Positions 24,940 to 33,560 of a stretch of DNA of 64,000 bases are shown piece by piece. The position numbers and the translations under genes are program-made. Source of the stretch: JABFXC01 sp045804265 (lineage in GTDB: Bacteria; Gemmatimonadota; Gemmatimonadetes; Gemmatimonadales; Gemmatimonadaceae); the NCBI GenBank assembly GCA_045804265.1, contig JBJMNK010000001.1:1-64000 (forward strand), given 5' to 3'. The notes under the pieces were generated by a model. The model worked only from the letters and a program-made list of their open reading frames with translations. It had not been told where the DNA came from and did no database searches. Positions within the stretch are counted from its first letter, which is position 1; each line of letters opens with the position of its first letter.

Positions 24940-26337
24940 TCACGAGTTCGTGCAGACGATGTTGCCGTTCCTCGCGGTCACTTCATTGCCCGCGATCGGA
25001 AGTGCCTGGTTGAGGGGGTCAGTCGCCCCACCATTCGGCATCCCCGGCTGCGTCACGTACGCATGCGTGAGCAGACCGTAGCGCCGTAGGAAGCTGAGGT
25101 GCTGCCACCCCTCGAAGATCAGTGAGTAGCGATACTCGTAGTTCAGCGCCGCCAGCGCCTCGTCGCGGGTCGTGAACGTCGCGTATGGCGCGAGCCGGCC
25201 CTCGCCGACATGCACCGCGTTGACGTCCGCCGTCGCGCCCGCGAGGTCATTCAGCCCGAGCTTCGCCTCGGCACGGAGCAGGTAGAGCTCCGCGTTGCGC
25301 AGCTGCGCCATCGGCGTGTTGAGCTGGTCGCCCTTCGTGTAGACGTACGACTTCGTGAAGCTGAACCCCTGCGCCTGCTGTACCGTCGCGACGTCGTAGA
25401 CGTTTGCCTTGCGTGCATCGCCGGCCTGGTAACCGTTCACGAAGTTGTCGCTCAGTCCGAGCTTGACGTCGCCGCCGATGGGATTCGGGTACGACTCCGG
25501 CGCCGCCGAGTTGTAGAGGTAGTACGGCCCCTGGGCGAGGTACGCCGCGTCCGGCGCCGCCGGTGCGCCGGCGAGCGCGATGTCGAGCGCGGCGAGCGCC
25601 GCATTGAACCCAGCCGCACCGGTCGGCGACTGCCGTCCGGTCGCGCGCATGATCTCGACCTTTCCCCTGAGTCCCCGGTTGAAGCGGATGATCCCCGCCT
25701 TCGACGCGTAGTCTCCGTGCAGCGTGTATCCGGCCGCGATGAAGGGGAGCGCGTCCGACGTCCCGGCAGCGGTGAGGTCGGAGTAGGCGGAGTCGAGGAG
25801 CGCCGACACTGCCGCCAGCCCGCTCGGCTTGCAGAGGATCGGTGGAAGCACGGATGGATCCGCCTGCAGGATCGCGAAGCCGACCGAATCATGCGTCTCG
25901 GCGATGTGGACGTAGTTCAGCCCTTTGACCGTGTTGAGGAAGCCGCGCGTGATCGCCTTGTCGCCACTCGACAGCGCGGTGTACGCGGGCTGGTTGTAGA
26001 TGTCGGTGATCGCGCGCAGCGCGACGTAGCTCAGCCGCCAGTCGGCGCTGCCGATGAACGACGTCGGGTCCGGCGTGGTGACGAAGAACTCCTGCGTGAG
26101 GCGGTTGTCGTTCGGATCGAGGCGGAGCGCGTCACGCGCCTGGATCGCCCCGAAGGAGAAATAGGTGGTGACCGGAACGCCGGCCGCGTTGCGCGTCTGG
26201 CCTAACGCTCCGGACACCAGCGTCTGCAGCGTCTGCGCCGAGCCGGCGACGACGTTGTCATTGCTGTGCGTCAGCGGGTTGTCGGCACATCCGGCGACGG
26301 CGGCGAGCGCCACGCCGGCTACGATGATTTTTCGCAT
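24940..26337 (-). CDS. SusD/RagB-family outer-membrane lipoprotein
   Basis: A 465-residue lipoprotein (Cys17, Ala-Val-Ala-Gly-Cys). It has a helical N-terminus, Asn-Arg-Leu-Thr-Gln-Glu-Phe-Phe, Tyr-Val-Ala-Leu-Arg-Ala and a C-terminal SusD segment: Arg-Asn-Ala-Glu-Leu-Tyr-Leu-Leu-Arg-Ala-Glu-Ala-Lys-Leu (about 342-355) and Glu-Tyr-Arg-Tyr-Ser-Leu-Ile-Phe-Glu-Gly-Trp-Gln-His. It caps the TonB-dependent SusC-like channel immediately upstream (gap 18 bp) and helps capture a nutrient. Such pairs usually take up glycans or peptides; the substrate here cannot be deduced. Confidence 0.93.
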   Translation of the reverse strand: MRKIIVAGVALAAVAGCADNPLTHSNDNVVAGSAQTLQTLVSGALGQTRNAAGVPVTTYFSFGAIQARDALRLDPNDNRLTQEFFVTTPDPTSFIGSADWRLSYVALRAITDIYNQPAYTALSSGDKAITRGFLNTVKGLNYVHIAETHDSVGFAILQADPSVLPPILCKPSGLAAVSALLDSAYSDLTAAGTSDALPFIAAGYTLHGDYASKAGIIRFNRGLRGKVEIMRATGRQSPTGAAGFNAALAALDIALAGAPAAPDAAYLAQGPYYLYNSAAPESYPNPIGGDVKLGLSDNFVNGYQAGDARKANVYDVATVQQAQGFSFTKSYVYTKGDQLNTPMAQLRNAELYLLRAEAKLGLNDLAGATADVNAVHVGEGRLAPYATFTTRDEALAALNYEYRYSLIFEGWQHLSFLRRYGLLTHAYVTQPGMPNGGATDPLNQALPIAGNEVTARNGNIVCTNS

Positions 26338-26355
26338 GGGTTGGCTGCTCGCCCG

Positions 26356-29300
26356 TTAGAAGTTGGCATTGAAGGACAGGTACACCGCGCGGCTGGCCGG
26401 GAATGGCGCCACGTCCTGGAACCGGCCGACCGCGGCGTTGCTGAAGTTCGAGACCTCGGGGTCGTAGCCGGAGTAGCGAGTCCAGGTCTTCAGGTTGCGG
26501 CCGCTCAGCTCGAGCCGCGCATCCTTCGCCGCGCCACGTGTGAGCGCCTGCACCCAGCGCGAGCCGACGTCGTAGCCGAGCGTCAGTTCGCGCAGCTTCA
26601 CGAAGGTCGCGCGCTCGACATAGGTCGGGTGGCCGCCGGCAAAGCCCGACGCTCGCGCATTGGCGACCGCCGTGTCAGCGAGGGCGCCGCCGGGGAGGTT
26701 CGAGTCGAAGTAGGAGTTCGTCAGGTTCGCGATCCAGCCGCCCTTGTGCCAGTCGAGCACCGCGGACAGGCGGAATGGACCGACGGTGACGTCGTTGTTG
26801 AAGCCCATCTGGAAGTCCGGCTCCGCCGCGCCAAGGAAGACCTCGTGCCGCGTGCCGTCGGGATTCCGCCCATTGAACACCGCGACGACGCCGTTAGGCT
26901 GCCCGACCACGACCTTGGCCACCGCATAGCGCTGGCTGAAGCCGTTGCCGGAGATGAAGCCCGGCACCGGGAGAGACGTGACGAGGCTCTTGTTCGCCGC
27001 GTACGTCGTCGCCGAGGTCCACTGCACGAGCGCCGTCTGCACCGGGACGAGCTTGAGACTCACCTCGGTGCCGGTGTTCTGCAGCGCGCCGCCGTTGATC
27101 GTCTGGGTGGTGAACCCGGTGCTCGGCGCACGGTTCGCCAGCAGCACGAGGTCGGTGGTCGTCTTCTTGTACTTGGTGAACTCGAGCCCGGCGCGGCCAT
27201 TGAAGAAATCCGCGTCGAGCCCACCCTCGGTCTCGGCAGTCACTTCCGGGCGGATGTTGCCCAGCCCGACGATGGCCGACGGACGAAGCCCGTTGACGCC
27301 GGCGTACGGCACGGCGGTCATGAACGTGTACTTGTAGTTCTCGGGCACCCGATTGCCGGCGCGGCCATAGGCGGCGCGCAACTTCAGGTTGTCCACCCGC
27401 GGCAGCTCGTATGGGATGCGATACGACGCCGCGAACTTCGGAAACGTGTAGAAGTGCTTCGGGTCGCCGTTGGTGCTTGCGCGCTCGGCGTTGACCGCCG
27501 CGGTCAGCAGGAGCGATTCCTCGAAGGCGAGGAACTCCTCCTGCGCGTAGTACGACAGCGTCTTGGTCAGCGCCTGCCCATCCGATGACGCGGTCTGCGT
27601 CCCGGTCGCGAAGTTCGTGATCCCCGGGAAGAGTCCCTGCCCGAGGTTGGTGACGAAGTCCGCCTGCGCGCGCTCCTGCCGCATTCCCGCCGAACTCGTC
27701 GCCGTGAACGGCGAGAACGTGAGGCGGTGCGTGAGCGAGAGATTCACGTTGGCGTTGAGGACCGTCGCCTTCGAGTTGACGACCGTTCCCGGAAACGGCG
27801 AGACGGAACCCGACTGCTCGACGTACGTCGTCGGCGGCGAATAGACGCGACCGTCGTCCGTATAGGTGTCGACGCCGCCTAACGCCTGGATCTCGAGCGA
27901 CTGCCGCTGCGAGGTATAGGCCTGCAGGTTGCCCTGGAGGCTTCCGATCGCACGGGTGACGTTCTCCGGCGTCCGCACCTGCGCCGCTTCCTGGAGCACG
28001 TTGCCCGAGTTGCCGACCCACGGGTTGCGCACGTAGTCGCCGGTCACCGGGTCCTTCCGCGAGAAGTCGAAGAAGGTCGGCGTCGCCGAGATGATCGCGA
28101 TCGGGCTGATCGTCGCGTTGTCGTTGCCGGAAATCCCGCGCTCGGTCAGTGTGTGCAGGATCTCCGACGAGCCGCGGAGCACGAGGCGCGAGCCTAACGT
28201 CTGCGTCAGGTTGGCGCGGAGCGATTGCTTCGCGAAGCCTGTGTTGTGCATCAGCCCCTGGTCGCGCTTGGCTGACGCCGCGAGGAAGTACGTGGCGCTC
28301 GACGCGCCGCCGCGCAGCGACGCCGCCGTCTCGTACGACGGGCCGTCGCCGTTGAACAGCTGCTTCTGCGGGTCGGTGCAGCCGGCGTACGGGTTCGCCG
28401 CGAAGTACTGGTCGGCGGTGAAGTGGAACTGCGCGGCGTTCGCGTTGATGTAGTCGGTCGCTTCCTGCTGGGAGAAGCAGCGCAGGTCGTACTCCTTCGC
28501 CAGCCACTGCGAGCCAAGGCGCTGGGTCAGCGAGACCGACGGCCTCCCCGCCCTCCCCTGCTTGGTGGTGATGATGATGACGCCGTTCGCGCCCTTCGAT
28601 CCGTAGATCGCGCCGGCCGAGGGACCCTTGAGGATCTCGATCGACTCGATGTCGTTGGGATTCAGGTCGGCGATCCGGTTGACCTGCTGGTCCTGCACGC
28701 TCACGATCGCCGCACCCGCCTGCGAGACGCCGCCCGCACCCGCGAGCGCCGCCGGCGTCGCCGGACCGGCGAGGGTGATCGCGTTCAGACCGTTAGGGTA
28801 GGCGTCGTTGTTCGCGATGACGCCGTCGATCACGTACAGCGGCTGGTACTGCCCATTGATCGTGTTCGTGCCGCGGATGAGCACCTGCGTTCCGCCGCCG
28901 GGGGCGCCGGAATTCTGCGAGATGACCGCGCCGGCGACCTTCCCCTGCAGCGCGTTGTCGAGCGTCGGCGCCGGGACGCGATTGACCTGGTCGCCGGAGA
29001 CGACGGCGACGGCGTTGGCCGCGTTGCGGCTCGACACCGCGGTCGCCTGGCCGGTCACCACCTGTGTCTCGAGCTGCAGCACATCCTGCTCGAGGGAGAC
29101 ACTGACATCGCTCTGCGCCTGCTCGACCGGGACGAGCCGCGCCTTGAAGCCGATGCGGCGGACGCGGAGCGTGGCGGTGCCGAACTGCGGCGCGAGCACG
29201 CTGAAGCGCCCGTCTTCCCCGGTCTGGACGCCGAAGTTTGTGCCGACCACCTGCACGGTCGCCGCAGCGAGCGGCTGCTGCGATCCGGCCTCGGTGACCA

Positions 29301-29394
29301 GGCCGGTGATGCGCCGCGTCGCCTGCGCGGCCAGGAATGTCGGTGCGGCGCCGAGCAGCAGCCCGGCGATGAGAACCCGTTGTGACAGTCGCAT
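26356..29394 (-). CDS. SusC/RagA-family TonB-dependent outer-membrane transporter
   Basis: A 1,012-residue TonB-dependent receptor. A signal peptide (about 1-24) precedes a carboxypeptidase-regulatory-like beta domain (25-100), then a plug domain with Leu-Tyr-Val-Ile-Asp-Gly-Val (the SusC/RagA signature), Ile-Glu-Ser-Ile-Glu-Ile-Leu-Lys-Gly-Pro-Ser-Ala and Gly-Ala-Asn-Gly-Val-Ile-Ile-Ile-Thr-Thr-Lys, then a long beta-barrel ending in aromatic Phe. The ATG at 29394 follows a perfect GGAGGTGA Shine-Dalgarno, deciding the start over an upstream frame to 29559. The energy transducer is not adjacent; the TonB-domain protein at 19300 lacks a normal anchor. Confidence 0.94.
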   Translation of the reverse strand: MRLSQRVLIAGLLLGAAPTFLAAQATRRITGLVTEAGSQQPLAAATVQVVGTNFGVQTGEDGRFSVLAPQFGTATLRVRRIGFKARLVPVEQAQSDVSVSLEQDVLQLETQVVTGQATAVSSRNAANAVAVVSGDQVNRVPAPTLDNALQGKVAGAVISQNSGAPGGGTQVLIRGTNTINGQYQPLYVIDGVIANNDAYPNGLNAITLAGPATPAALAGAGGVSQAGAAIVSVQDQQVNRIADLNPNDIESIEILKGPSAGAIYGSKGANGVIIITTKQGRAGRPSVSLTQRLGSQWLAKEYDLRCFSQQEATDYINANAAQFHFTADQYFAANPYAGCTDPQKQLFNGDGPSYETAASLRGGASSATYFLAASAKRDQGLMHNTGFAKQSLRANLTQTLGSRLVLRGSSEILHTLTERGISGNDNATISPIAIISATPTFFDFSRKDPVTGDYVRNPWVGNSGNVLQEAAQVRTPENVTRAIGSLQGNLQAYTSQRQSLEIQALGGVDTYTDDGRVYSPPTTYVEQSGSVSPFPGTVVNSKATVLNANVNLSLTHRLTFSPFTATSSAGMRQERAQADFVTNLGQGLFPGITNFATGTQTASSDGQALTKTLSYYAQEEFLAFEESLLLTAAVNAERASTNGDPKHFYTFPKFAASYRIPYELPRVDNLKLRAAYGRAGNRVPENYKYTFMTAVPYAGVNGLRPSAIVGLGNIRPEVTAETEGGLDADFFNGRAGLEFTKYKKTTTDLVLLANRAPSTGFTTQTINGGALQNTGTEVSLKLVPVQTALVQWTSATTYAANKSLVTSLPVPGFISGNGFSQRYAVAKVVVGQPNGVVAVFNGRNPDGTRHEVFLGAAEPDFQMGFNNDVTVGPFRLSAVLDWHKGGWIANLTNSYFDSNLPGGALADTAVANARASGFAGGHPTYVERATFVKLRELTLGYDVGSRWVQALTRGAAKDARLELSGRNLKTWTRYSGYDPEVSNFSNAAVGRFQDVAPFPASRAVYLSFNANF

Positions 29395-29621
29395 TTCGTT
29401 CACCTCCCGCCGTCGCGGAGCGACAGCAGATTTTCCGGGATTGCCGCGCCGCGATGACGCGGCGAGACGCGGCGCGTGGCGGCGCCATGCTGACGACAGG
29501 ACATGCGTGTTCGCCCTCCCCTGGTGGATGGTCGGCAGACAGTCCTGCAAAGCTGTCACCGGTCGGGGGGCTCGATGCGTCAGCGTTTCGTCAACTCGAC
29601 GGCGCCGGGAAAACGAAAGAC

Positions 29622-29647
29622 GGCGCGAGCGTTAGGCAGCTCGCGCC
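29622..29647 (-). terminator. Hairpin after response regulator, octamer in loop
   Basis: A perfect 9-bp stem (29622-29630 with 29639-29647) whose loop holds most of a CGTTAGGC octamer. On the - strand a T-rich stretch (complement of 29601-29620) follows the stem, as expected for termination of the response-regulator transcript (stop at 29674). It separates the regulator from the SusC gene. Confidence 0.65.
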
Positions 29648-29673
29648 ATCGGCGGGTGAGGAAGCGGCGGCGG

Positions 29674-30441
29674 TCAGGCCGAGCGCGACGCCTGGGCCAG
29701 TCGAACGTTAGGCAGGCGCGGCTCGGGCGCCCCCGGGCCGATCGCCAGCCGGTAGCCGGTGCGACGCACGGTCACGATGAGCTGCGGGTCGGCGGCGTCG
29801 ACCTCGAGCATCTTCCGCAGCTCGAGGATGTGGGTGTCGACGGTGCGGCTCACCACTTCGTGGCGGTACCCCCAGACTTCCTTGAGGATGTCGCCTCGCG
29901 AGAGGACCTCGCCCTGCCGCGCCGCGAGCGCGACGAGCAGGTCGAACTGCTTCGGCGCGAGCATCACCGGACGGCCGCCCCGCCGGACGACCCGCTGCCG
30001 CAGGTTGATCTCGACGTCGTCGCCGACGCGAACCACCCCGTCCTGCGCCCACGCCGGATCGATCTGGTGCTTGCCGCGGCGGAGCAGCGCACCGACGCGC
30101 GCCAGGAGCTCCATCAGCGAGAACGGCTTGGTGACGTAATCATCGGCCCCGGTGCGGAAGCCGAGGATCTTGTCCGCCTCCTCGGTGCGCGCGCTGAGGA
30201 TCAGCACCGGCATCAGCCCGCCGGCATCGCGAAGCGCGCGCAGGACACGATAGCCATCCATGTCCGGGAGCATGAGGTCGAGGATGAGGAGGTCGGGGAT
30301 CCCCGAGCGCGCGAACGCGAGGCCACTCACACCCTCGTGATCGACGCGCACCCGATAGCCTTCGATCTCGAGAACGTTCCTGATCCCGATAGCGAAGCTC
30401 TTGTTGTCCTCGATGATCTGGATGAGCCGGGGTGTCTCCAT
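29674..30441 (-). CDS. OmpR/PhoB-family response regulator
   Basis: A 255-residue two-component regulator. The receiver domain has acidic Glu11-Asp12, phospho-acceptor Asp55 (Leu-Ile-Leu-Asp-Leu-Met-Leu-Pro), Ser/Thr in Ile-Leu-Ser-Ala-Arg and Lys in Tyr-Val-Thr-Lys-Pro-Phe. The C-terminal winged helix (about 140-235) has Leu-Ala-Pro-Lys-Gln-Phe-Asp-Leu-Leu and Arg-Thr-Val-Asp-Thr-His-Ile-Leu-Glu-Leu-Arg. The ATG at 30441 is chosen because the receiver domain begins right after it; an upstream frame to 30633 is unconserved. It may pair with the histidine kinase at 22508, which lies on the same strand beyond the SusCD pair. Confidence 0.93.
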   Translation of the reverse strand: METPRLIQIIEDNKSFAIGIRNVLEIEGYRVRVDHEGVSGLAFARSGIPDLLILDLMLPDMDGYRVLRALRDAGGLMPVLILSARTEEADKILGFRTGADDYVTKPFSLMELLARVGALLRRGKHQIDPAWAQDGVVRVGDDVEINLRQRVVRRGGRPVMLAPKQFDLLVALAARQGEVLSRGDILKEVWGYRHEVVSRTVDTHILELRKMLEVDAADPQLIVTVRRTGYRLAIGPGAPEPRLPNVRLAQASRSA

Positions 30442-30673
30442 GGGGGCGACCGTGGTCGGGAGGAGGTGCTGGCGCTCTGGTCGAAACGCTGACCGTACGG
30501 ACCCTAGTGTGACACCGAAAACCAGTCGGGGGATGGTATCCGTCACCCTTTTTACGCAAACTTGACGATGCTCAGGGAACACCAGTACGTCATCCCCGCA
30601 CCGTGGGTTCAGCGGAAACACGAAGCCCACCACGGCAGGCCGGGGTGGGCTCGTCTATGTACTACTGGGAGGA
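30442..30673. other. Upstream region of the response regulator
   Basis: A gap of about 230 bases between the regulator start and the tRNA-Gln. It probably contains the regulator's promoter; I see no clear -35/-10 pair. The leftward frame stays open here but has no similarity to receiver domains. Confidence 0.4.
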
Positions 30674-30746
30674 TTGCCCCTCTAGGGCTCGAACCTAGAC
30701 TCTTCGCATCCAGAGTGCGACGTGTTGCCAGTTACACCAAGGGGCA
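30674..30746 (-). tRNA. tRNA-Gln (anticodon CTG)
   Basis: A 73-nt cloverleaf: 7-bp acceptor stem TGCCCCT/AGGGGCA, D-stem GTGT/ACAC, anticodon stem TCGCA/TGCGA with loop CTCTGGA (anticodon CTG), and T-stem CTAGG/CCTAG around TTCGAGC. The discriminator base is A and CCA is not encoded. It stands alone between the response regulator and a lipoprotein gene. Confidence 0.97.
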
Positions 30747-30852
30747 GCGTGACTTACGCGGCTGCTGCAGCGCGCACCGCCTCGAGGACGGACCCGAAAA
30801 GTACATGGCGCCAATCCCCCCGGCAACCCCGCGGCAACGCACCCGCACCCGC

Positions 30853-32160
30853 ATGTGCGCGACGCGCTTCGCGATCGCCGCGCTCATCGCGATCGCCGGC
30901 TGCGCGCCCGCCGCCGCGGAGTCGCTCGGCGACACCCCCGCCGTTGCGCGTGCCAACACGAACGATTTCTTCCACGCGCTGTCACTCCGGCTCGGACCCC
31001 TCACCAGGTCCGATCGGCTGAAATCGATCCGGCCGCGCTATGTCCGCGGCTCGCTGATTCCATCGCGCATTTTCGACGACACCACGATCTGGACTGCGAG
31101 TCGCCGAGGCTTTCGGACGCTCGAGATCACCGGTCATCCGACGGCGGACGGCCGCTACTTCCTCGACGTCACCCCCGATGCGGGCGCGCCACAGAATGTC
31201 GGCGATTCGCGCCACATCATGCACCTCCGCGCGCTCGGCGATCGTGCCTGGGAATGGCGCTCGACCGACGAGCTGGCGGTTGGCCGCGCTGCTCCTGGTG
31301 CGATCGATACGATGCGGCGGCGGCTCCTTGGCGCCGCTGAAGGTCGCGGCGCAGACGAGCTGCGCACGATCTGGCGGCGGGGGCTGCCGCGGACGACCGC
31401 AGCGTTAGGCAGGCTCTTCGCCGTCGACTCGATCACGACGACCGTTCTCGCCGATCGATCGACGAGCGTGGCGCTGCGCATCTCGGTCGACCCGGCGCGG
31501 CTGGCCGGCGCGCTCCCCGCGTTCGCCGAGTGGGTGGCCAAGTACGCGGGACGCTCGCGCTATCGAATGGTGGTCGAGGACTATTCGGGCACGCCGTACG
31601 GGCTCGTATCGTCGGGCGATGGCATCATCCACCTGAGGCTCCGCACGCGCGATGGGATGTTGCAGCCGCTCGTCGGCGCGGCCCGTGCGCTGCCCGCGGA
31701 CTCGCTGCGCGTGCGGATGGACGTGAGCACGAAGCTCATGATGTTCACAGTCGGCGTGCGCGACCTCGCCGCCGACATCGTCCCGGTCCGCACCACGACG
31801 GAGCGCGGCTGGATCATCCGCTACCGTCACGAGCCCGAGTGGCGGTTGCCGCTGGCCGCCGAGCACCTGATGCGAGATGCGCTGCGACGTCCCTTCGCCG
31901 GCGAAGGGACGTGGACTCGCCTCGTGGCGCGGAGCGATCCGGCGGGAACGACGACGATCGTTCGCGACTTCCACATGGACGTGCAGGAGAGCGCGCTGGT
32001 GCGCTGGCTGTCCACCCTCGGTAATTCGGCGATGAGCGACGTCACCACACGAGTGGAGCAGGAGAAGGATCGTTTCTTCGCCGACGCGCTCGCCGCGTTC
32101 GGCGATGACCTCGCCGCACAGATCGGAGGACCGGATGCCGGACCGGGAATCGCGCGTTAG
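30853..32160 (+). CDS. Secreted lipoprotein of unknown function
   Basis: A 435-residue lipoprotein (Cys17 in Ala-Ile-Ala-Gly-Cys). I do not recognise the family. The mature protein starts with a short Ser/Asp/Ala region, then mixed alpha-beta sequence with several Arg-rich segments and a Gly-rich segment near 277-290. Starts at 30853 and 30805 are both in frame; 30853 gives the normal short lipoprotein signal peptide. The stop lies in an octamer (32155-32162) and overlaps the start of the DinB gene by 26 bases, so the two are probably cotranscribed. Confidence 0.75.
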   Translation: MCATRFAIAALIAIAGCAPAAAESLGDTPAVARANTNDFFHALSLRLGPLTRSDRLKSIRPRYVRGSLIPSRIFDDTTIWTASRRGFRTLEITGHPTADGRYFLDVTPDAGAPQNVGDSRHIMHLRALGDRAWEWRSTDELAVGRAAPGAIDTMRRRLLGAAEGRGADELRTIWRRGLPRTTAALGRLFAVDSITTTVLADRSTSVALRISVDPARLAGALPAFAEWVAKYAGRSRYRMVVEDYSGTPYGLVSSGDGIIHLRLRTRDGMLQPLVGAARALPADSLRVRMDVSTKLMMFTVGVRDLAADIVPVRTTTERGWIIRYRHEPEWRLPLAAEHLMRDALRRPFAGEGTWTRLVARSDPAGTTTIVRDFHMDVQESALVRWLSTLGNSAMSDVTTRVEQEKDRFFADALAAFGDDLAAQIGGPDAGPGIAR

Positions 32161-32683
32161 GCAGTCACGGCCGGTCGCGATCAGCGAGCTGCTCGGCGCC
32201 GATGGCGCGGCCGCGGTGCTGCGCGACGCGCTGCAGGGCAGTGGCCAGTTCGTCGACGCCCGCCGCGTGCTCGACGCGCTCGACTGGCAGCTTGCCGGGC
32301 GCAAGCCGGCCGGGGCCGAGCACTCGATCCGGCGGATCGCGGCGCACGTCGTCTTCTGGCAGGACCTCTACCTCGAGCGTCTTGCCGGCGCCGAGCGGCC
32401 CTCCCCGCCCCATGACGCGGCCGGCTGGCCGGGCGGCGACGCACCGCGCGACGAGCGGGAGTGGAAGGCGCTGGTCGCGCGGTTCGCCGACGGGCTCTCG
32501 AGGGCGATGGCGGCGATCGACGCCGCACCGTTAGGCCTGACGCTGCCGCGGTGGGGCGGGCGGACCCGCTTCGCCGGCCTCAACGGGATCGCGCTCCACA
32601 ACGCCTATCACCTGGGCCAGGTGGTCGTGCTGCGGCGGATGCTCGGTGCCTGGCCGCCGCCGGGCGGCGGCGACAGCTGGTAG
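32135..32683 (+). CDS. DinB-superfamily protein
   Basis: A 182-residue four-helix DinB/DUF664-type protein. The metal-binding histidines are in Ala-Ala-His-Val-Val-Phe-Trp-Gln-Asp near 68-76 and in His-Asn-Ala-Tyr-His-Leu-Gly-Gln near 160-167. Members include damage-inducible thiol-transfer proteins and bacillithiol S-transferase-like enzymes; the role here is unknown. The ATG at 32135 is chosen because GGAGG lies 6 bases upstream; it overlaps the upstream lipoprotein gene by 26 bases. A strong terminator follows at 32706-32742. Confidence 0.88.
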   Translation: MPDRESRVRQSRPVAISELLGADGAAAVLRDALQGSGQFVDARRVLDALDWQLAGRKPAGAEHSIRRIAAHVVFWQDLYLERLAGAERPSPPHDAAGWPGGDAPRDEREWKALVARFADGLSRAMAAIDAAPLGLTLPRWGGRTRFAGLNGIALHNAYHLGQVVVLRRMLGAWPPPGGGDSW

Positions 32684-32705
32684 CGGCCACGACCTACCGA
32701 AAACG

Positions 32706-32742
32706 AAAGCAGCGCCGACCCGAGGGTCGGCGCTGCTTTTTT
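32706..32742 (+). terminator. Strong intrinsic terminator
   Basis: A 15-bp perfect stem (32706-32720 with 32725-32739, loop CGAG) flanked by an A-tract and followed by T-rich sequence, 23 bp after the DinB stop. A textbook rho-independent terminator; the A-tract/T-tract symmetry also allows leftward use. Confidence 0.92.
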
Positions 32743-32877
32743 CTTCCGGTGATCCAGGATCGCCGGAGACGTGCCACGCGCGCTGTCATTGGAACCCTAA
32801 TGTCCTACCGAACAGCGGCGGGCAACCATCTACCGGACAAGGCCAGATTTGTGCCAGCAAAAATCAGAAGAAAATCA

Positions 32878-32950
32878 TGGAGCTGAGGGGGATCGAACCC
32901 CTGACCTCTGCCTTGCGAAGGCAGCGCTCTCCCAGCTGAGCTACAGCCCC
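32878..32950 (-). tRNA. tRNA-Ala (anticodon CGC)
   Basis: A 73-nt cloverleaf with acceptor stem GGGGCTG/CAGCTCC containing the G3:U70 wobble that identifies tRNA-Ala, D-loop AGCTGGGA, anticodon stem CTGCC/GGCAG with loop TTCGCAA (anticodon CGC), and T-arm with TTCGATC. Discriminator A; CCA not encoded. Confidence 0.97.
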
Positions 32951-33003
32951 TCGTTCCGCACCGTTGGGCGTAGCCGTTTGGCGACTCAGGCGCGGGAAGC
33001 ACA

Positions 33004-33027
33004 GCGGCCCCGCGTGGGCGGGGCCGC
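33004..33027. other. Perfect GC hairpin upstream of tRNA-Ala
   Basis: A 10-bp perfect stem GCGGCCCCGC/GCGGGGCCGC (33004-33013, 33018-33027; loop GTGG). It lies 54 bp upstream of the tRNA-Ala in its transcription direction. It may be a terminator or a leader hairpin; no T-tract is adjacent. Confidence 0.5.
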
Positions 33028-33196
33028 CATTGCAACAAAATAGCGGCGCCTCCCATCCGAGTCAAGGACGAGCGACTCCGCCAAGCGTAACACATGTCAC
33101 AAGTGGCCACCGCCTCGCTTGGCGATGGGCGTTGTGTAGCGCGAGAGAGGCCACAGAGCAGGAGAACGCTCTGCTCATGTTTTATGTCACAGAGAC

Positions 33197-33486
33197 ATGC
33201 ACCCACTCGGATCACCATACGTTCGCGACCAGCTCGCGCAACGCTGCGCCCGCGTCAACGAGATGCCCCTCGTCCCGGAAGGAGAGATGGTGCTCTACCT
33301 CATGCAGAGCACGCAGCGCATTCATGAGAACTGGGCGCTTCGCTACGCGACGATCGAAGCAGACCGGCGCGATGGAACTCGCCGCGGCCCGAGCTTGTCG
33401 CGGCGTCACAGCCACGAGGCCGCAGACTGGCGATGCTCGAGCGCTCACACCAGTCGCTGCAGGGCGAGCAGCTCATGAGCGACTGA
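33197..33486 (+). pseudogene. Small gene with apparent frameshift
   Basis: From ATG 33197 a frame reads a plausible small helical protein (residues 1-55: Val-Pro-Glu-Gly-Glu-Met-Val-Leu-Tyr-Leu-Met, Ile-His-Glu-Asn-Trp-Ala-Leu-Arg-Tyr). Near 33365-33373 the composition turns into low-complexity Arg/Ser and a stop at 33478, while the neighbouring frame from TGG 33373 reads Arg-Arg-Leu-Ala-Met-Leu-Glu-Arg-Ser-His-Gln-Ser-Leu-Gln and stops at 33486. Joining them would need a 1-base change, so this looks like one broken gene of about 95 residues, or a sequencing error. No family recognised. Confidence 0.45.
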
Positions 33487-33560
33487 GTCGTATCGTTCGT
33501 GCTGCCGCCCCCCCCCGGGCACGGGCGCCTGCGCGTGTCGAGCGCATTAACTTCCGACCC

